Assembly: GCA_951640165.1 (NCBI GenBank)
Contig: OX621241.1
Location: forward strand, 14,389,001-14,453,000
Direction of reading: 5' to 3'
Length of the DNA stretch: 64,000 nucleotides
Source: Pseudoips prasinana
Lineage: Eukaryota > Arthropoda > Insecta > Lepidoptera > Nolidae
Below are positions 1 through 14,100 of this stretch, piece by piece. The notes under the pieces were generated by a model. The model did no database searches, was not told where the DNA came from, and saw only the letters and a list, made by a program, of their open reading frames with translations. A program made the position numbers and the translations under genes. Positions within the stretch are counted from its first letter, which is position 1, and the number at the start of each line of letters is the position of its first letter.

Positions 1-287
1 TAGATCTCGTTCAAGCCAATTTTCGTTGTTAGTTTCTACGATAATGTACATCATATATTTTTTTTAGTTTTATCATTCTCTTATTTTAGAAGTTACAGGG
101 GGGGGGGGGACACTCATTTTACCACTTTGGAAGTGTCTCGCTCGCAAACTATTCGGTTTAGAAAAAAATGATATTAGAAACCTCAATATGATTTTTGAAG
201 ACCTATCCAAAGACACCCCACATGTATGGGTACGATTAAATTATTTTTATAAGGGTTCCGTTTTTTGCCATTTGGCTACGGAACCCT
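1..287 (+). repeat. REP-E interspersed repeat, 5' cut by window edge
   Basis: This is the inner and 3' part of a family whose longest copy is at 49856-50439; both share a G-run and the block ending in GCTACGGAACCCT. It includes an internal deletion relative to that copy. It is non-coding and its class is unknown. Confidence 0.85.
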
Positions 288-1357
288 AAAAAGCAAAGCT
301 TTAATATATCAATGGTGCCCGACCTCTCGGAACAGTTAATTTCTTAATAGGTTCTTAATAGATTACTATCGGTAACATAATATAGAACAAAAATAATTGC
401 AAACTTATCGCGTTGGGCTACCTGCTTATTAAGAGTATAAACGCTATAGTTAATTATGTATTATTCACCTTCACCGTAATGCACAGCATTGACCTTAGCG
501 TACAGTGAAGCTGAGTTGTCGTGTGATGTAACTCTAAACAATACGAGCGCGATGTTTATTACATCTTGTAGTAAGCCTTGACTTCTCGACTCAACGAATA
601 CTCATAAATTCAGCGATCTATAGGTACACATACATACAGAGACTCACACCTGTTTCCCAGATGGGTAGGCAGAGACAACGGATTTCCATATGTGACGATC
701 CTTGCACACCTCTTTTGTTCTAATTATATTCTTCTTACACGCTAGCCTGTTTAGTGTACTTCTGATCTGACCTTGAGAACATCTCCAATTTGGTCAGAGA
801 ATGTTCGACGAAGTCTTCCGCTGCCATTTGTATCTACCATTTAAACAGGTCAGTAAACTTCTTTAATTCACCTTTATAGATGCCCAAACGATCTCAGCGT
901 ACCGTCTCGGGCTCCGTGAGGTTTATAGGAAAGAAAATTTATAAAATTTAACGCGGGTAACACCGCGGGGCACAGCTAGTAAAGTATAAATAAATGAAAA
1001 AAAAAATTAACTAACGTAAGTGATTGTTTTCAGATTACAATTACAACGAAAAGACGAAGAGATGTTATAAATTCACCTTTATAGATGCCCAAACGATCTC
1101 AGCATACCGTTTTCAATCTTTGTGACTACATCCTCTTTCACACCACAGTGCTCTTAACACAGTATTTGGTATTCTTACATAACACACATACCTCTCGGAG
1201 TCTCACACATCCAGTAATAATATAATTTTCCTCAAAAAAATATATTGTTTTGTATTCATAATTAATTATAAATAATGTGAACTGTGTGAACTTATATTAC
1301 AATAAAACGCTTTGTAGGACGCCTTTGTGGTATTGCAATTACTTATAATGGGGATTG
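288..1357. other. Unassigned intergenic stretch with short duplications
   Basis: No gene is supported. A 41-bp segment at 865-905 recurs at 1070-1110 with one difference. A Helitron 3' end lies between the two copies (see 930-979). Confidence 0.6.
930..979 (+). mobile_element. Helitron 3' terminus
   Basis: The sequence has the stem CGCGG/CCGCG with a short loop, then eight bases and CTAG followed by T. That is the rolling-circle transposon 3' end also seen at 1753, 14110 and 48197. Its 5' end was not located. Confidence 0.65.
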
Positions 1358-1560
1358 ACTAGCTTGTTGGTCTAGTGGCAGTGTCGCTGACTGCTAAACT
1401 AGAGGTTATGGGTTCCAGGGAAATCATTTTTGATCAGCAGTGTCTGGTTGTTATTTTGTTTATAATATGTATGTAATTAGAAATATATAGGTATGTTTAT
1501 CAGTTGTCTGGTTGCCTCTGCCTAGTTTGGGATCAGATGGCAGTGCATTAATTTTCCCAA
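1358..1560 (+). mobile_element. SINE-C-like retroposon
   Basis: The head resembles a tRNA (an A-box-like TGGTCTAGTGGCAGTG and a degenerate B box). The tail TAGTTTGGGATCAGATGGC is shared with the copies near 6.8 kb and 45.6 kb. Confidence 0.6.
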
Positions 1561-1568
1561 GACACACA

Positions 1569-1753
1569 TCACACTAATATTGTAAAGGCGAAAGTTTGTG
1601 ACTGTGTGAGTGTGTATGTTTGTTACTTCTTCACGACTAAACGGCTGAAGCGATTTTAATAAAATTTGGTATGGAGTTAGCTGACACCCTGGATTAACAC
1701 ATAGGCTATAATTTATAAAGTTTAACGCGGGCGAAACCGCGGGGCACAGCTAG
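1569..1753 (+). mobile_element. Short non-autonomous Helitron
   Basis: The element starts TCACACTAATATT and ends in a GC hairpin plus CTAG, inserted between A and T. It is 185 bp, non-coding, and closely matches copies at 13934, 48025 and 63395. Confidence 0.85.
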
Positions 1754-1937
1754 TTATCTATAATTCACAAACGAAAACCCTTCACCAAACCGTCCATAGC
1801 CAGATCAATGAATGTCATAATTTCATTTTTATAAACCACAACAAGCTAATTTAAAATAACCATTCAATCAAAAAAAATTGTATCGAAAAATTTGGTGTCC
1901 AGCAGTTTAGTACGAAGGTTCAGAAATGGTGACTCAC

Positions 1938-2189
1938 AATCGCTTTTGCCGGAACAAGATCATCAAGAAGTCGATGACGTACGCCGGCACGATGTGGTAG
2001 AAGAAAACACAGAGGTTATGTATAAATTTGCTGTGTCTGATGTTGCCGTCGGGATACCACAGCGGTCCTTCGAATGGGTACTTGCGGACAGTCGCCTTGC
2101 CTATGTCGAGGACCTGTTTCCATGTGGTGTTCCTGTCATCCCCCGTAGTCAAGTTGTATACTGGTATATCTGGGTCAGTACTTGATTTT
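1938..2189 (-). CDS. FAR exon 6, last exon in window
   Basis: This exon of 252 bp completes a split Arg, then encodes IPVYNLTTGDDRNTTW and the beginning of the C-terminal FAR domain with a hydrophobic stretch. It ends FRQKR plus two bases at a GTGAGT donor, so translation continues in an exon left of base 1. No matching acceptor/exon was seen in 1-1937. Confidence 0.92.
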
Positions 2190-5100
2190 CTGTAAAGTAG
2201 AGAGATCTTTATAGTTAAGTCTTAAAAAGTGAAAAATGCTGATCTTAGGTCGTCTTAACCTCAAACCAGCGTTTGAGTTCCAGAAACTAGAGCAATGCTG
2301 TACATACGAACAAATATAATGGCCGCTGTGACTCGGTCGGTAATGAAACAACCTTCTGATTCAAAGGTTATGTGTTCGATCAAATAATAATATGTTTATT
2401 TATCTTGGTCTGGGTGCTAAAAAAAGTAATATAGGTATTTCTATCCGCGGTCTGGTAATACCAAACTTTGGTTATTGTCGGCTCGATAGTAGATGGCGCT
2501 ATGAGATATTTACCCGATATTTATTTAAATGCACTTAGGGAAATCATATATTATCCTATAATACCAAATTATTCATAATACATTTTAGCGTTAATATTTT
2601 TCATACTCACCAAAAGTAATGGAAATGGGAAACATGTTTTCCCATTATTTATTCCTTATTCCGAATATCTATCTATCTATACATATAATAAATCTGTAGA
2701 AAAATATTTTTTGTACATCAAAAGAAAATCCAAAAAAAATAGCCAGGGTATTATAGAACAACCAATAGAACCCATTTCCAGCATTTTTAGAATTTTTGTC
2801 TGTTTGTCTGAGTGTCTGTTTGTCTGTTTATATGTTCGGGCATCACGTAAAATATACGAAAGCAATGTAGATAACTTTTATACATAACGATTGAGCGTAA
2901 CTTGAGGTAACATTTAGTTTTTGTTTTATTGCAATCGGTTCAGTCTATCAAAAGATATTAGATTTTAAAGTAACCATGAAGGAAAATAACACACATTACG
3001 TTACTTCAAGATGAACTAATGTTTATAGTTGCTGTCCGATAGATGTCATTGTGCATATTATGACATCTCTTTTCTGAATGAACTAGGTCGATAGTTGATT
3101 TTTATTTCGATAGATGTCGTTGTGCATTTCTTTTGACTCACGGTGTTAAGATTTGCCCGTGTTTGCTGTTTGCATGAGTTACGTAGGGTTTTGAATGTTC
3201 TGAATTGTTTTGAAATAAGGTCTTGGTTGCCTAGAAGTATGTCGTTGTCCAATTGAATTATGTAGAAGGTTGGATTTGTTATAATTTAATTTTAAATTAT
3301 TGATAGTTGATTTTTATTTCAATAGATGTCATTGTGCTAGATAGTTGAATTTTATTTCGATAGATGTCGTTGTGCATTGCTTTTGACTCGCGGTGTTAAG
3401 ATTAGGGCTTTGAATGTTCCGAATTGTTTCGAAATAAGGTCTTGGTTGGCTAGAAGTATGTCGTTGTCCAAAATTGGTTATTAAAATATTCTGTTTTCTT
3501 TGGGCAAATTGAATTATGTACCAGGTTGGATTTGTTATAATTTGATTTTAAATTATAATGTTAGTCGATCGAAAGTTTGTGCTGTCGATTCGTTTGTAAC
3601 GCGAATGTACAGACGATTCGAATTTTATTGAGCCTGTCCGATTGAATGTATTTGAATGTAGTAAATTAACCCTGTCTCTCATAATTTTCTCAGCACAAAT
3701 CTATATACCTACCTATGTAAAAGAGGAAACTGACTGACTGACATATCAACGCACAGCCTGAACGGCTGGGGTTAGAGACTTGAAATTTTGCCGGTAGGTA
3801 CTTTTTATGACGTATGCATTCACTAAGGAAGGGTTTTTGGAAATACTAACCCTAAGGGGGTATAATAGAGATTGCGTGTGGGTATACCTATAATGGTTCT
3901 GAGGAATTTGAAGCCACCTAAACTTTGCAACGGCACTAGGCTTCAAGTCAAAACTTTGCATCGTGTTATAGAGGCTACTATTATGCTTGGATCCGCCCAG
4001 GGAGAAACAGTGTTCGTGTCACGTATTCCGTTAGTGCCAAATGATCTCCCTTTTCAGTTTAAAATACTGTAGTTCCCTATAAGTCATCCCACAGTCTGGT
4101 CCATGTAGTGCGAGGACCTACGTCTTTTGCTGAGCTCCGTAAAGTTGATGATATTGAACATCCCACATACCAGGCCGCTTGCCGAGCACGCCATTTATTA
4201 GATGGAGGTCAGCATTGGGATGACGCTCTAGCGGAAGCATGCGTGAGCGATAGTCCACATCGCTTGCGACATTTGTTTGCCATCTTATTGACCTTTTGTG
4301 CGTAATCGGGTGCTAACCAGTTAAGGCAAAAGTACCATGACAAGCTTTTTGAAGATTTTATGAGACATGTACAACTAAATACTGATGGAGAAATTCCTGA
4401 CAGGGTACGTGAAATTTGTCACAACAGGTCCTTATTGGCTATTCAAGAGATAGTTATAACTATAGGAGTGAGCCCGATCAGTCAGAGGCTGCGAAAATGC
4501 ACAGGAGTTTGCCAATTTATTGTAAAAAATAGGCGATGGCTCATACCCCGTACAAGAAGATGGAAGTTATTTTGATTGGTAATCTCTGCTCTTACGTTAC
4601 ATCACAGCAGGAGCTTATTTCTTCTGTGTACGGAGATACCACAAACATGGGAAATCAAGCTGGTTCTTGGCTATGTCAGCGAGCTATTTTGACTCCCCGC
4701 AATGACCAAGCTGCGGCATTTAGGCATATTTTAGCGGCAATTAATTTCAAAATATTGACTCATGCGTCCGGGAATAGTAAAGAATATAGCTCAATAAATA
4801 CAGTTATGGAAGAAGATGACGCCACGTACTACCTGGTAGAATTTTTGGATTCCCTCAGCACACCCGAACTTCCCGCCCACAAAATAGTTTTAAAAATCGG
4901 TGAACCAATAATTCTCCTCAGAAATTTATGTCCTCCCAAACTTTGTAACGGCACTCGGCTCAAAGTCACAAATCTGCAGCAAAACATTATCGAAGCTGAA
5001 ATATTAACAGGTTGCGGCGCCGTTGCTATTGGTTTTATTCCAAGGATACCTATAATTCCTAAAAACTTTCCTTTGCCTTTCAAACCAGTGCAATTCCCAG

Positions 5101-8100
5101 TCAGTCTCTGTTATGCCATGACGATTAATAAAGCTCAGGGCCAGACATTATCCGTTGCGGGGGTGGACCTAAGTATTGGACGCTTTTCCCATGGTCAACT
5201 ATACGTAGTTCTTTCACGCGTAAACAACCCCAATAACATTTTTGTGTACGCTTCAGATGGTTCCACAGGCAAAATAAAGAAGCACTAAATTAAATAAAAA
5301 TAAAAAAATTGTATCGGTATCCTCCCACAGCGCTTTACGCTAAAAAATACATTGTTAAGTTCCGACATCTACGCGAACGAAGTCGCGGGCACAGCTAGTT
5401 TTAAAATATAAACCTAACAAGATGACCAAACTTTTAATTGTAAGTGAAAACGATGATTTTAAAACCTATAAAACATACCCATGCGCGAACTAGATAGCTT
5501 TGCGAAGAGTTTTGGGCCTTAAAAAGACCAGCTGTAATATTGTTATTAGACTTCTGGCTACCTGCAACGATTGCCAACGCGCTGATTGGTTGATCATTCC
5601 TTTGTAATGAGTACTCTAGGCAATGTTACATGCCAGAAAAATAAACGAGAGCATTTTAGAGATTATTCTAAACCGAGTTATTTGTCATTGTTCCTCCGAA
5701 AAAGAAAGTAGTAAGTAACTATGATTATGAAAAACTATATTAATATTCCTAACCTTTCAGTATCCTTTCCAGTTTTGTAAGCGACAACTATAATACTGTT
5801 GATAGCGATATCGACGGGTATGACCTCGGCGTGGTAGTGCCCGTAGCAGTGCATGGAGCGGATGACGCCCTTGCCGGCGCCCACCATTAGACCGATGGGC
5901 CCGTTAAGATTGTCCACCCATCCCGGGAAAGGCTCTTTATACGATGGTGTTACTGAAACATGACGGTTTTATAGAAATGAGTAAAACCAGTTACAATATA
6001 AACTATCAAAACACTAGTAAATAAATAAATTAATAAACTTTTTGTTCAAGAAAAAAATGTGTACAAAATTATATCTATTTATATTAAAAATAATTAATAC
6101 TAAGACAAGCTATACACAATTGGTGTCTGCACTAGGTTAAACCTGTACCACAGGCGTTCTCACGTGTAGTGACCTGCCCTAACCTCACATGGGTAGATAG
6201 AAGAAAGGAAAATTAGTACTTTCAATTAGCAGTTAGTATACCTAAACGGCCCAAAGCATATGGACGTTCCAAAGGACCGGTGATATATTTTTTTAAACTA
6301 TATTCAATACATTATAAAATTAAAAATAAAGTTTATGTTCACGTAGATATTAAATGGAAGAAGCTTTCCAAAGGTAAAAGAATGTTTAAAGATAGTTTTT
6401 AATTATTATTACAGATAAAAGCAAATATAAATACTTCTAAAGTAGGTTACCAACCATGAAAATAGAGGCGCTCTAAGCCAGTTGTTCATACGGCTCCGTA
6501 ATCGATTAGCGGGTTTCACCATAAAATTGCACGATTGCATTGATTTGCATACACGTTTGTCAGGGGTACAGAAAAGGATACAGCGAGCTTATTTTAGTTA
6601 TCTGTGGCGAGCTACTACCCACTTTCACCCATGTAATTCAGCCGGTCAAAGTCACGATTTTTTTTTATTATTCGTTAGAACCGAAGCTACCTGCCAGTGA
6701 AAGTCCCTTCAAAATAAATCCAGCAGTTTCTTAGATTTGTCGCAACAAAGACCGACAAAAGTTAAAATTGGTTTTTGTTATAAACAAATCTTATACTTAC
6801 ATGAGAAATTAGCAAATAGCTTGTTGGCGTGGTTGGCAAACGCTTGCTTTTCACGCCGGAGGTCGTGGTTTGGATTCCCACCCAGGAAAGATATTTGTGT
6901 GCATTAACATGTCTGTTTGTCCTGAGTATGGGTGTAATTATCTATATAAGTATATATTTACAAAAGAAAAGTAGTATATGTAGTATATCAGTTATCTGGT
7001 TTCCATAGTACAAGCTCTGCTTAGTTTGGAAACCGATTGATTTTTATAGTTGTGAGGAGTAAACTTACCTATACTAGGTCGGACAACTACAGCAGGTAAT
7101 TGCGGATAGCTCTCCCTGACCAACGCTTCTGCCAAGCGCTTGGAGTACGTGTAGGAGTTGGGGTGCTTCTGATAAATGGACGGGGCTAACAAGTTCAGTT
7201 GCTGTTCCGTCAGCCAGCCAGCTGCTCGCAGCACCTCGTGTGGATCCGCCGGTGGATCGAACACCTGTAATAGAGATTAAAAAAGGATCTAGTATGTCAC
7301 GGGGCGCAGTGGTTTAGACAGTTGCCTCGCCACTAATTGCCCATGTTCAATTCCTGTACTAGACAACTATTTGTGCGATCCTAAATAGTTATTATGAGGC
7401 TTCTCCATATAGTTTGTATCCGTAAGTTACATGTTTGTAAAGTATTCTGCGACCGGATTCCCTAGTACGGGCTTTACAAATATACATATATGGTCGTGTC
7501 GGAAAGTCGTTCCTTCGGGTGAGAGTGATAGAGAGTGCATTACTGTTTACAAACTCGTGCTGAGTAGTTGACTAGTATTCGTAATCTCAGACCACCAGGC
7601 ACTTGTAATGTAGCTGTCTCCATATTATAGTTAAAACTACAAACTTAACTATTTTTCTAGTAATCATTTTAAAATACTTACTTGTCTAAATTGATATAAT
7701 ACAGAAAAATAAGAAGAACAAGAGTAAAGAATACCATTCAAGTCACCATCTGCGGGTAGGGTGCCAATAAGCTGGCAACAAATTGCTTAGAACAAAAACT
7801 AATATCTTTATAATTTTTTATATTAATAAATTAATTTAAATGTATCTATATAATTTACATATTAAAGTCTATATTATCAGAGTCCAGTATGTTGAAAGTT
7901 TAAAAAAAGATACCTATAAACACGCCGATACTTGTATTTTTGTAGGTGGTTTTCTAAATTAAAATTTCTCATTTATTTAATGGCATTTCACGCCATTCAC
8001 GCAAAATATTCTCAATTAATAGACACGACCATAGACGGGATTTTTAAAGATAAACGGTTTTTTATAGACAACGCCCGTACTGGGGAAATTAAACCCTAAG

Positions 8101-11100
8101 TCGCGGGGTACTTTACAACCATAATTAACAGAAGTACACCTATACTCAGAACAACTATTTATGGGGTTCCATCGAACCCAGGTAACGAAGTAGCGAGGCG
8201 ACTTTCTGAACCGCTGCGTCAGACGTGCAAAATACTTAAGTGCATAGTATTTAATATAAATGGATAAAGTAAACATGGATTATGAAACTGGAAGTTTGCA
8301 TGCTATTATGTTGTGTGAAAATCTTAACGCGGTTCACAGAATACATCTACTTACCAAGTTTCAACAGTACAGGTCTTATAGTTTCGGAAAAAAGTGGCTG
8401 TGACATACGGACGAACAGACAGACAGACAGACATGTCGAATCTATAAGGGTTCCGTTTTTTGCCATTTGGCTACGGAACCCTAAAAAGTTGTCAACTATT
8501 ATCGAATGTCAACGGCCTGCGGACACATAAATGGTAATAGCTGGTAGTCATATATTATAACAACTACTCGTATTGCACAAGAGAACAAACGTTCAAAAAG
8601 TCGTTAAGTTTTACGAGCAGTTTAAACCAAACTAGTTAATTCTCTAATACTTTGTATTTCTTTACCTTTTCCGCCATTCTTTCATAATCGGGGTAACAGA
8701 AAGCTGTGGAGAGGTGTATAAAGGCGACGAGTTTATTCATCTTCTTTGCCATTTCGAGGACTCGCATCGTCCCTTTAGTGTTCATTTCCAGGCCCTCTTT
8801 AAGAGGAGCTTCGAGTCGCAAACTCGCAGCAAAATGGAAAACTATTGATACCTAAAAACAAATGATAAAATAGATGGATAAATAAACACTTATTGTACAC
8901 CAGTACCAACAACCATTAAGTATAAAACGTGAAAAGTATCATCATCATCATCATATCAGCCGAAAGACGTCCACTGCTTTGTAAGATCGACTATCTAGGG
9001 GGCCTGCGCGTGGGCACGCCCGGCGATCCTACGGCGTCTTCCGGTTTCGTAAAAAGTATTACTAAGGCGAAATTTGATTTTTTCCCGGCGCATCCAAAGT
9101 AATACCTTACTTCGGTTGTCTAGAATTACCATCAGTGACTTTTAGTCTAAAGTATAGAATAGCCGTAAATAAAGTAAATATGAGACTAGTCCCTCCCTCT
9201 TACCCACCACTGCAACTCATGTAAGCCCGGATCAACAATGGCACACAATGAAATAACACTGAGCGGTGAAGCCCAGACATGTCCCGGGGAATTGCTTCGA
9301 CTGTCTTGGGTCAGTAAATTTATCTTATAGTCTGATGAAGCAGTGAAAGCCTACTTGGCTGACTGTAAACATCATATTATAAGAGAGTAGTGGTAGAGAA
9401 AGCGCGTCATCTGCTACTCAAGTGATAAATGATAAATTATACATGACTAACTTGTGCGAATATATGAAAGTCAGATGGGAAAGGACATGTCATAAGCTCA
9501 TTATTATGTACGTTAATATTTGACTATTTCGTAATAGAATGTCTCGTTGGTCTAGCGGTAACGTGTTTAACCGCAGATAATGAGGTCCTGAGTTCAAATC
9601 CCGGGACAGGCCAAAAAGTGATTTAGGGATTTTTCCGTAAAAAGAAATTTCTCAGTATCAGCCCGAAGTCTGGGAGTTGGCGGTATTACACCCCCGCGCC
9701 TTGGAGAGCACGTAATGCCGTCGTTCGCGCATCGTGCACACACTTGGGCACTTTAATATTATTATGTCCTGCGCAATTGGCTCGTCTCCGTTAGGACAGG
9801 CCGCCGTGGCCGAAATTCTATTAATTTAAATTAGGTTCAACCACTCTCGGTACCATTACCCTGAGTGGTATACGGCCAAGTTAATAGGCAACATAGAGTT
9901 AAAACCAGCTTGGTATAGATATAGCATGCAAAAAAGGTTGGTGGTTTGATCAAAAGTTCTCTTAATATCGTTTCTCAGTAAAAATTCAATCGGTAGTGCA
10001 TATTGTCAGTATCATACAGTCGAAAAAAGCGGCCAAGTGTGAGTCGGACTCGAACATGAAGGGTTCCGTTGCAGCAAGTAACATCATACTTGTTCGTGTT
10101 ACTTGTGCACTATTTTTTTATGACCTACGTCTCACTTAGTACTGCAAAACTGAAATAGCACCCAATGAGCTAAAATTGGTTAACTCAGTTGAGGCTATAG
10201 AGCGCCAAAACGGAACATGCATCCACCCCAAACACAATACCCTCTTCTTCCGTTACATCCAGGAAAAGAGCTATCATAGATAAACCGTTAAACATTACAT
10301 TGTTTAGGACCTAATATGCCACTAGGAAGAGATAAAAAACACCCCCCGTTTTGTGTCAGGGTTTAAGTACGCACCGTATTAAAAATAGGTATTTCATAAT
10401 ACCTTAGTGTTATTCAACAAAGGCTCTTTGGCATTATTTTATGATGATTAAACTGTCTTCTAAAGTGAGCTTTTACGATGTCAGTATTTATGTATTCAAT
10501 AGAGCTATAAAGAGAATGCATATCCAAAAAGGTACACAATGTACCTAATAAATATCTCCATCGATACATGAAAGGTTTATATGTTCATAAAATACAATTT
10601 CATCGACCATAAATCTGTAGTAGTGGCTGTCCATTCATATTAAAGACAATAACATAACGGTCAGTGAATGAACATTCACAGCTCGTCGTTAATATCGATC
10701 GTGTAACAAAATAGTGTGAGATACTAGCGACTATTAGGCTGTAAGTCTATTCGACCCATTACTTACTTACTGCATTTTTTTTTATATATCAGAGGGCGGC
10801 AAACGAGCTAGTGGGTCACCTGATGGTAAGAGATTACCGCCGCCCATGGATACTCGCAACAACTGAGGTGTCACGGGTGCGTTGCCGGCCTTTAAAACTC
10901 AGCAAACAAGTGTTGCTGACCCTTCCACCACCCCAATAAGCTCTGGCGGCCTTACTCTCACTCGGAAACACAACATTAATTATTAATGTTATTATTAAGG
11001 AGTGTTTTCTGTAAGGTGGAGGTACTTCCCCAGTCGGGCTGCTCTTTGAGCGAATGTACGCTATGCCCTACCTCTGCTAAAGTAAGTTAAGCCCTTTAGG

Positions 11101-14100
11101 CCTCTGACATGGCTTTACAATTGTTGCCTATAGGCTACAAACGGGACCGACAGCTTAACGTGCTTTGCGAAGCACGGAGATGCTCAAAATTAAAGCACTT
11201 TGGCGTTCACCCATCTTAGGACTGACTGCGAGCCTAGTAGCTTAACTTCGCCCATCAGTTTCCGTAACTGATGGGCGAAGTTAAGCTACTATCCGCCATT
11301 GAGCGCATCTGGTTATCATACAATTAGATATGGACGTTTCCTATGTGCAGTAAAAATAATATTCTCAAACAAAAAATGGTCTTATACGCCGCGATCCCGA
11401 CTCTCTCTTAGCCAGCGTTATAGAGAATGCTACTGTCACTAATATAAGCATCCCACATAATATTCTCGGTTAGGTTTCACCTGTATGAGAAATACAGGTG
11501 AAACCTTACCGAGAACATTATCATCGTTCAACAAGAAGTTGCACTTTCCTTACAACGTAAACCGCTTTCACTGTCTCTTATGTATATGGGGATTTGTGTA
11601 AGTACGAGTGAAACAGTAGGAACTATTTAATCTTGATAAACTTAATATAATATTAAGTTGTTCTTATTTTGTAAAAAAGCTACTGTTCATGTTTTTAATA
11701 AATTTAAAAAATATCGGTTACGGTGGATGATAACAGTCACTATTTGACAGCGAAGGTAAAACATTTACGCATTTCGTTAAATAATACACGCAAATATGAA
11801 CTTTAAGAGTATTGCATAGGCTGAATATATGCAAAATATATTCTACTGCAATATTTTTGTACCAAAGTAAACATAAGAAAAGTTGTGCAATAGGTTTGCA
11901 CGACTTTAAACAAGTTCAGATTTCAAAAACGTACAACGTACGTTCGCAAATTGCAGCCTTATCAGTAAGTTTAAAGAAAATTTAAAATCATCAATTGTCG
12001 TGCTAATCTAATTACTACAGAACTTTTCTATTCTTTTTACGTTGCAGATTTTGCCACCAAACAAAAATGTGTTTTACCTACATCAGCCTATCGAATACCC
12101 TTAAAGTACCTGATCCTAGTGAATACAAGCCATATCCTAGACATGAGATTAAACGAAAAAAATAACTTTTCACCCTGCTAAAGGTTATTGAAACAGTGTT
12201 TCCAAATTCATAAGAAATGTTAAATGTCGTTACGTTCCTCATAATAATATGACTCAAATATCTTAATCAATTTTAAAGTTGATTTTTGTTAAATTCTGGA
12301 ACTTCGTCGTCGTTATGGTTTCGTATAGCTTGTGTGTGAGAACATGTTTACGATTAAAGCACTATGTCGGAAATTTCTAACACAGACAGTGTTTAATTTT
12401 CTAATTCAAGAATTAAAGAGATTAAACATTTTTTTAAATGTCATCACGAACAGACAGTACAACATAGTACAACTTTGTGTTGATAAAAACAGGTGGTGAC
12501 GCGTGACCACCTAATGCGGGTTGGCAGACTGTCATCGAGAACATTTAAGAGAACTTTCTGGTTTGCATTATCCTCTCAATGTTTTTCTTCATAGTGTTAA
12601 GTATTAAATAATTAATTTTTATAACGCATATGAAATCGAAATCGGATTAGAACTCGAGAACACATTCCAACGGCCTATCCTATCCTATCAATCATCATGC
12701 AACTTGGCTATCTCGTACTAAATTTATACCTAGTTTATCTAGGTAGAAATAGTTGCATTTTAACATATTGCATTGCAAGATTGCAACAGAAACGACTGTA
12801 AAAGTAGTTGTATTCATTCGCAATAGCAACCTATCCCTGCTCGGTAAGACCAGTTACAATTCTAACTAAATTTAAGCAACAGAGACCAACTGCACCTAGT
12901 TGTAACTCGTAGCCGGGTAAAACAAGGTGTAACCCAAACTTCGGCTTTTGCCAATAGCATATATATTATATACCCTTCTCAATTATTAAAAACACTCGTC
13001 ATAGTACATATTATTATAGCAGTTAATATTCGATCTTGCTGTGTGGCGTACGGCATAGAATATCGCCACCCCCTCTCATCCCGTGGGGGCGTAGAAGTCA
13101 TCCCGAGGGAATATTATATTTTATATTAGTACGCGTCAGTACGCCAGTTAATCAAGCTATCCCAATCTGTAAAATTTCCCCAATTGAAAGTGAACCTTAT
13201 GCTAATGTGATAAAGTTGAACATCTATAAAAGAAATTTGACAGATTGGGGTAGCTGGATGTGCTGGCGTCTGTACTATGATTATCATACTGCGATGGCCT
13301 ACCCGTCTGCCAAGCGTGGCGATTATGGCAAATCCCTCCAAGTTATAGACACAACATCATTGAGGGAATCTTTTGGGGAGGGCTTTGTCCAGCAATGGAC
13401 GTCATTCTTTTTTTTTTGGAACTAGTCCCTTCCTCTTACCCACCGCTGCAACTCCTGTAAGCCAGGATCAACATTGGCACATAATGATGACTCTGAGCGG
13501 TGAGGCTCAGGCATGTCACGGGGAATCGCTTTAACTGTCTTGGATCCCACAACGAATTTAATCAGAAAGAAACCACTTAATTCGGCGGACATATGCCAAC
13601 TGCAGAAACAAAATAACGCGACATCGCGTGCACCGTGTAAAGAGCGCTCAGATTACGTGGCTGACTCCATACCTTTCACGACCACCTCACGATTGACCTG
13701 TGAGGCCCTTAGATTTATTAACTGTGATTAATCTTTGACTTTAGTGATCCCGTCGTGGGAATGAAGATGGTTTACCATACCCAAGGGTTAGCAAACTACA
13801 TGCCATCTAACAACATAGAAAGTTAATAATACACATATTTCAGACTTCACTTTTCCTAGGTATGAATTGCGAAATGAAGCATACTAGAGACAACTTGCCT
13901 CCTTATATATTTCATCCAAATGGGGTTCTTCAATCACACTAATATTATAAAGGCACAAGTTTGTGAGTGTGTATGTTTGTTACTTCTTCACGTCTATATG
14001 GCTGCAGTGATTTTAATAAAATTCGGTATGGACTTAGCTGACACCCTAGATTAACACATAGGCTATAATTTATAAAAAATAACGCGGGTGAAACCGCGGG

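Larger units (their letters stand above)
3700..5398 (+). mobile_element. Degenerate Helitron with helicase remnants
   Basis: The element probably starts at TCTATATACC and ends with a CGCG stem, GGGCACAG and CTAG before T. It lies in FAR intron 5 on the opposite strand. It contains fragments of a Pif1-like helicase (see the two pseudogene entries), with stops and frame changes, so it is not autonomous. No replication-initiator (HUH) domain was recognised. Confidence 0.8.

Noticed and set aside
3090..3557. CRISPR-like array
   Set aside because: Only two long imperfect units with no short repeats and variable spacers, in a eukaryotic intron.
9541..9613. tRNA gene
   Set aside because: A and B boxes belong to SINE-D. 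The downstream body is shared with 21375-21748.
13036..13425. 129-codon plus-strand gene
   Set aside because: Lies entirely over the RTE-derived retroposon and its nested foldback.
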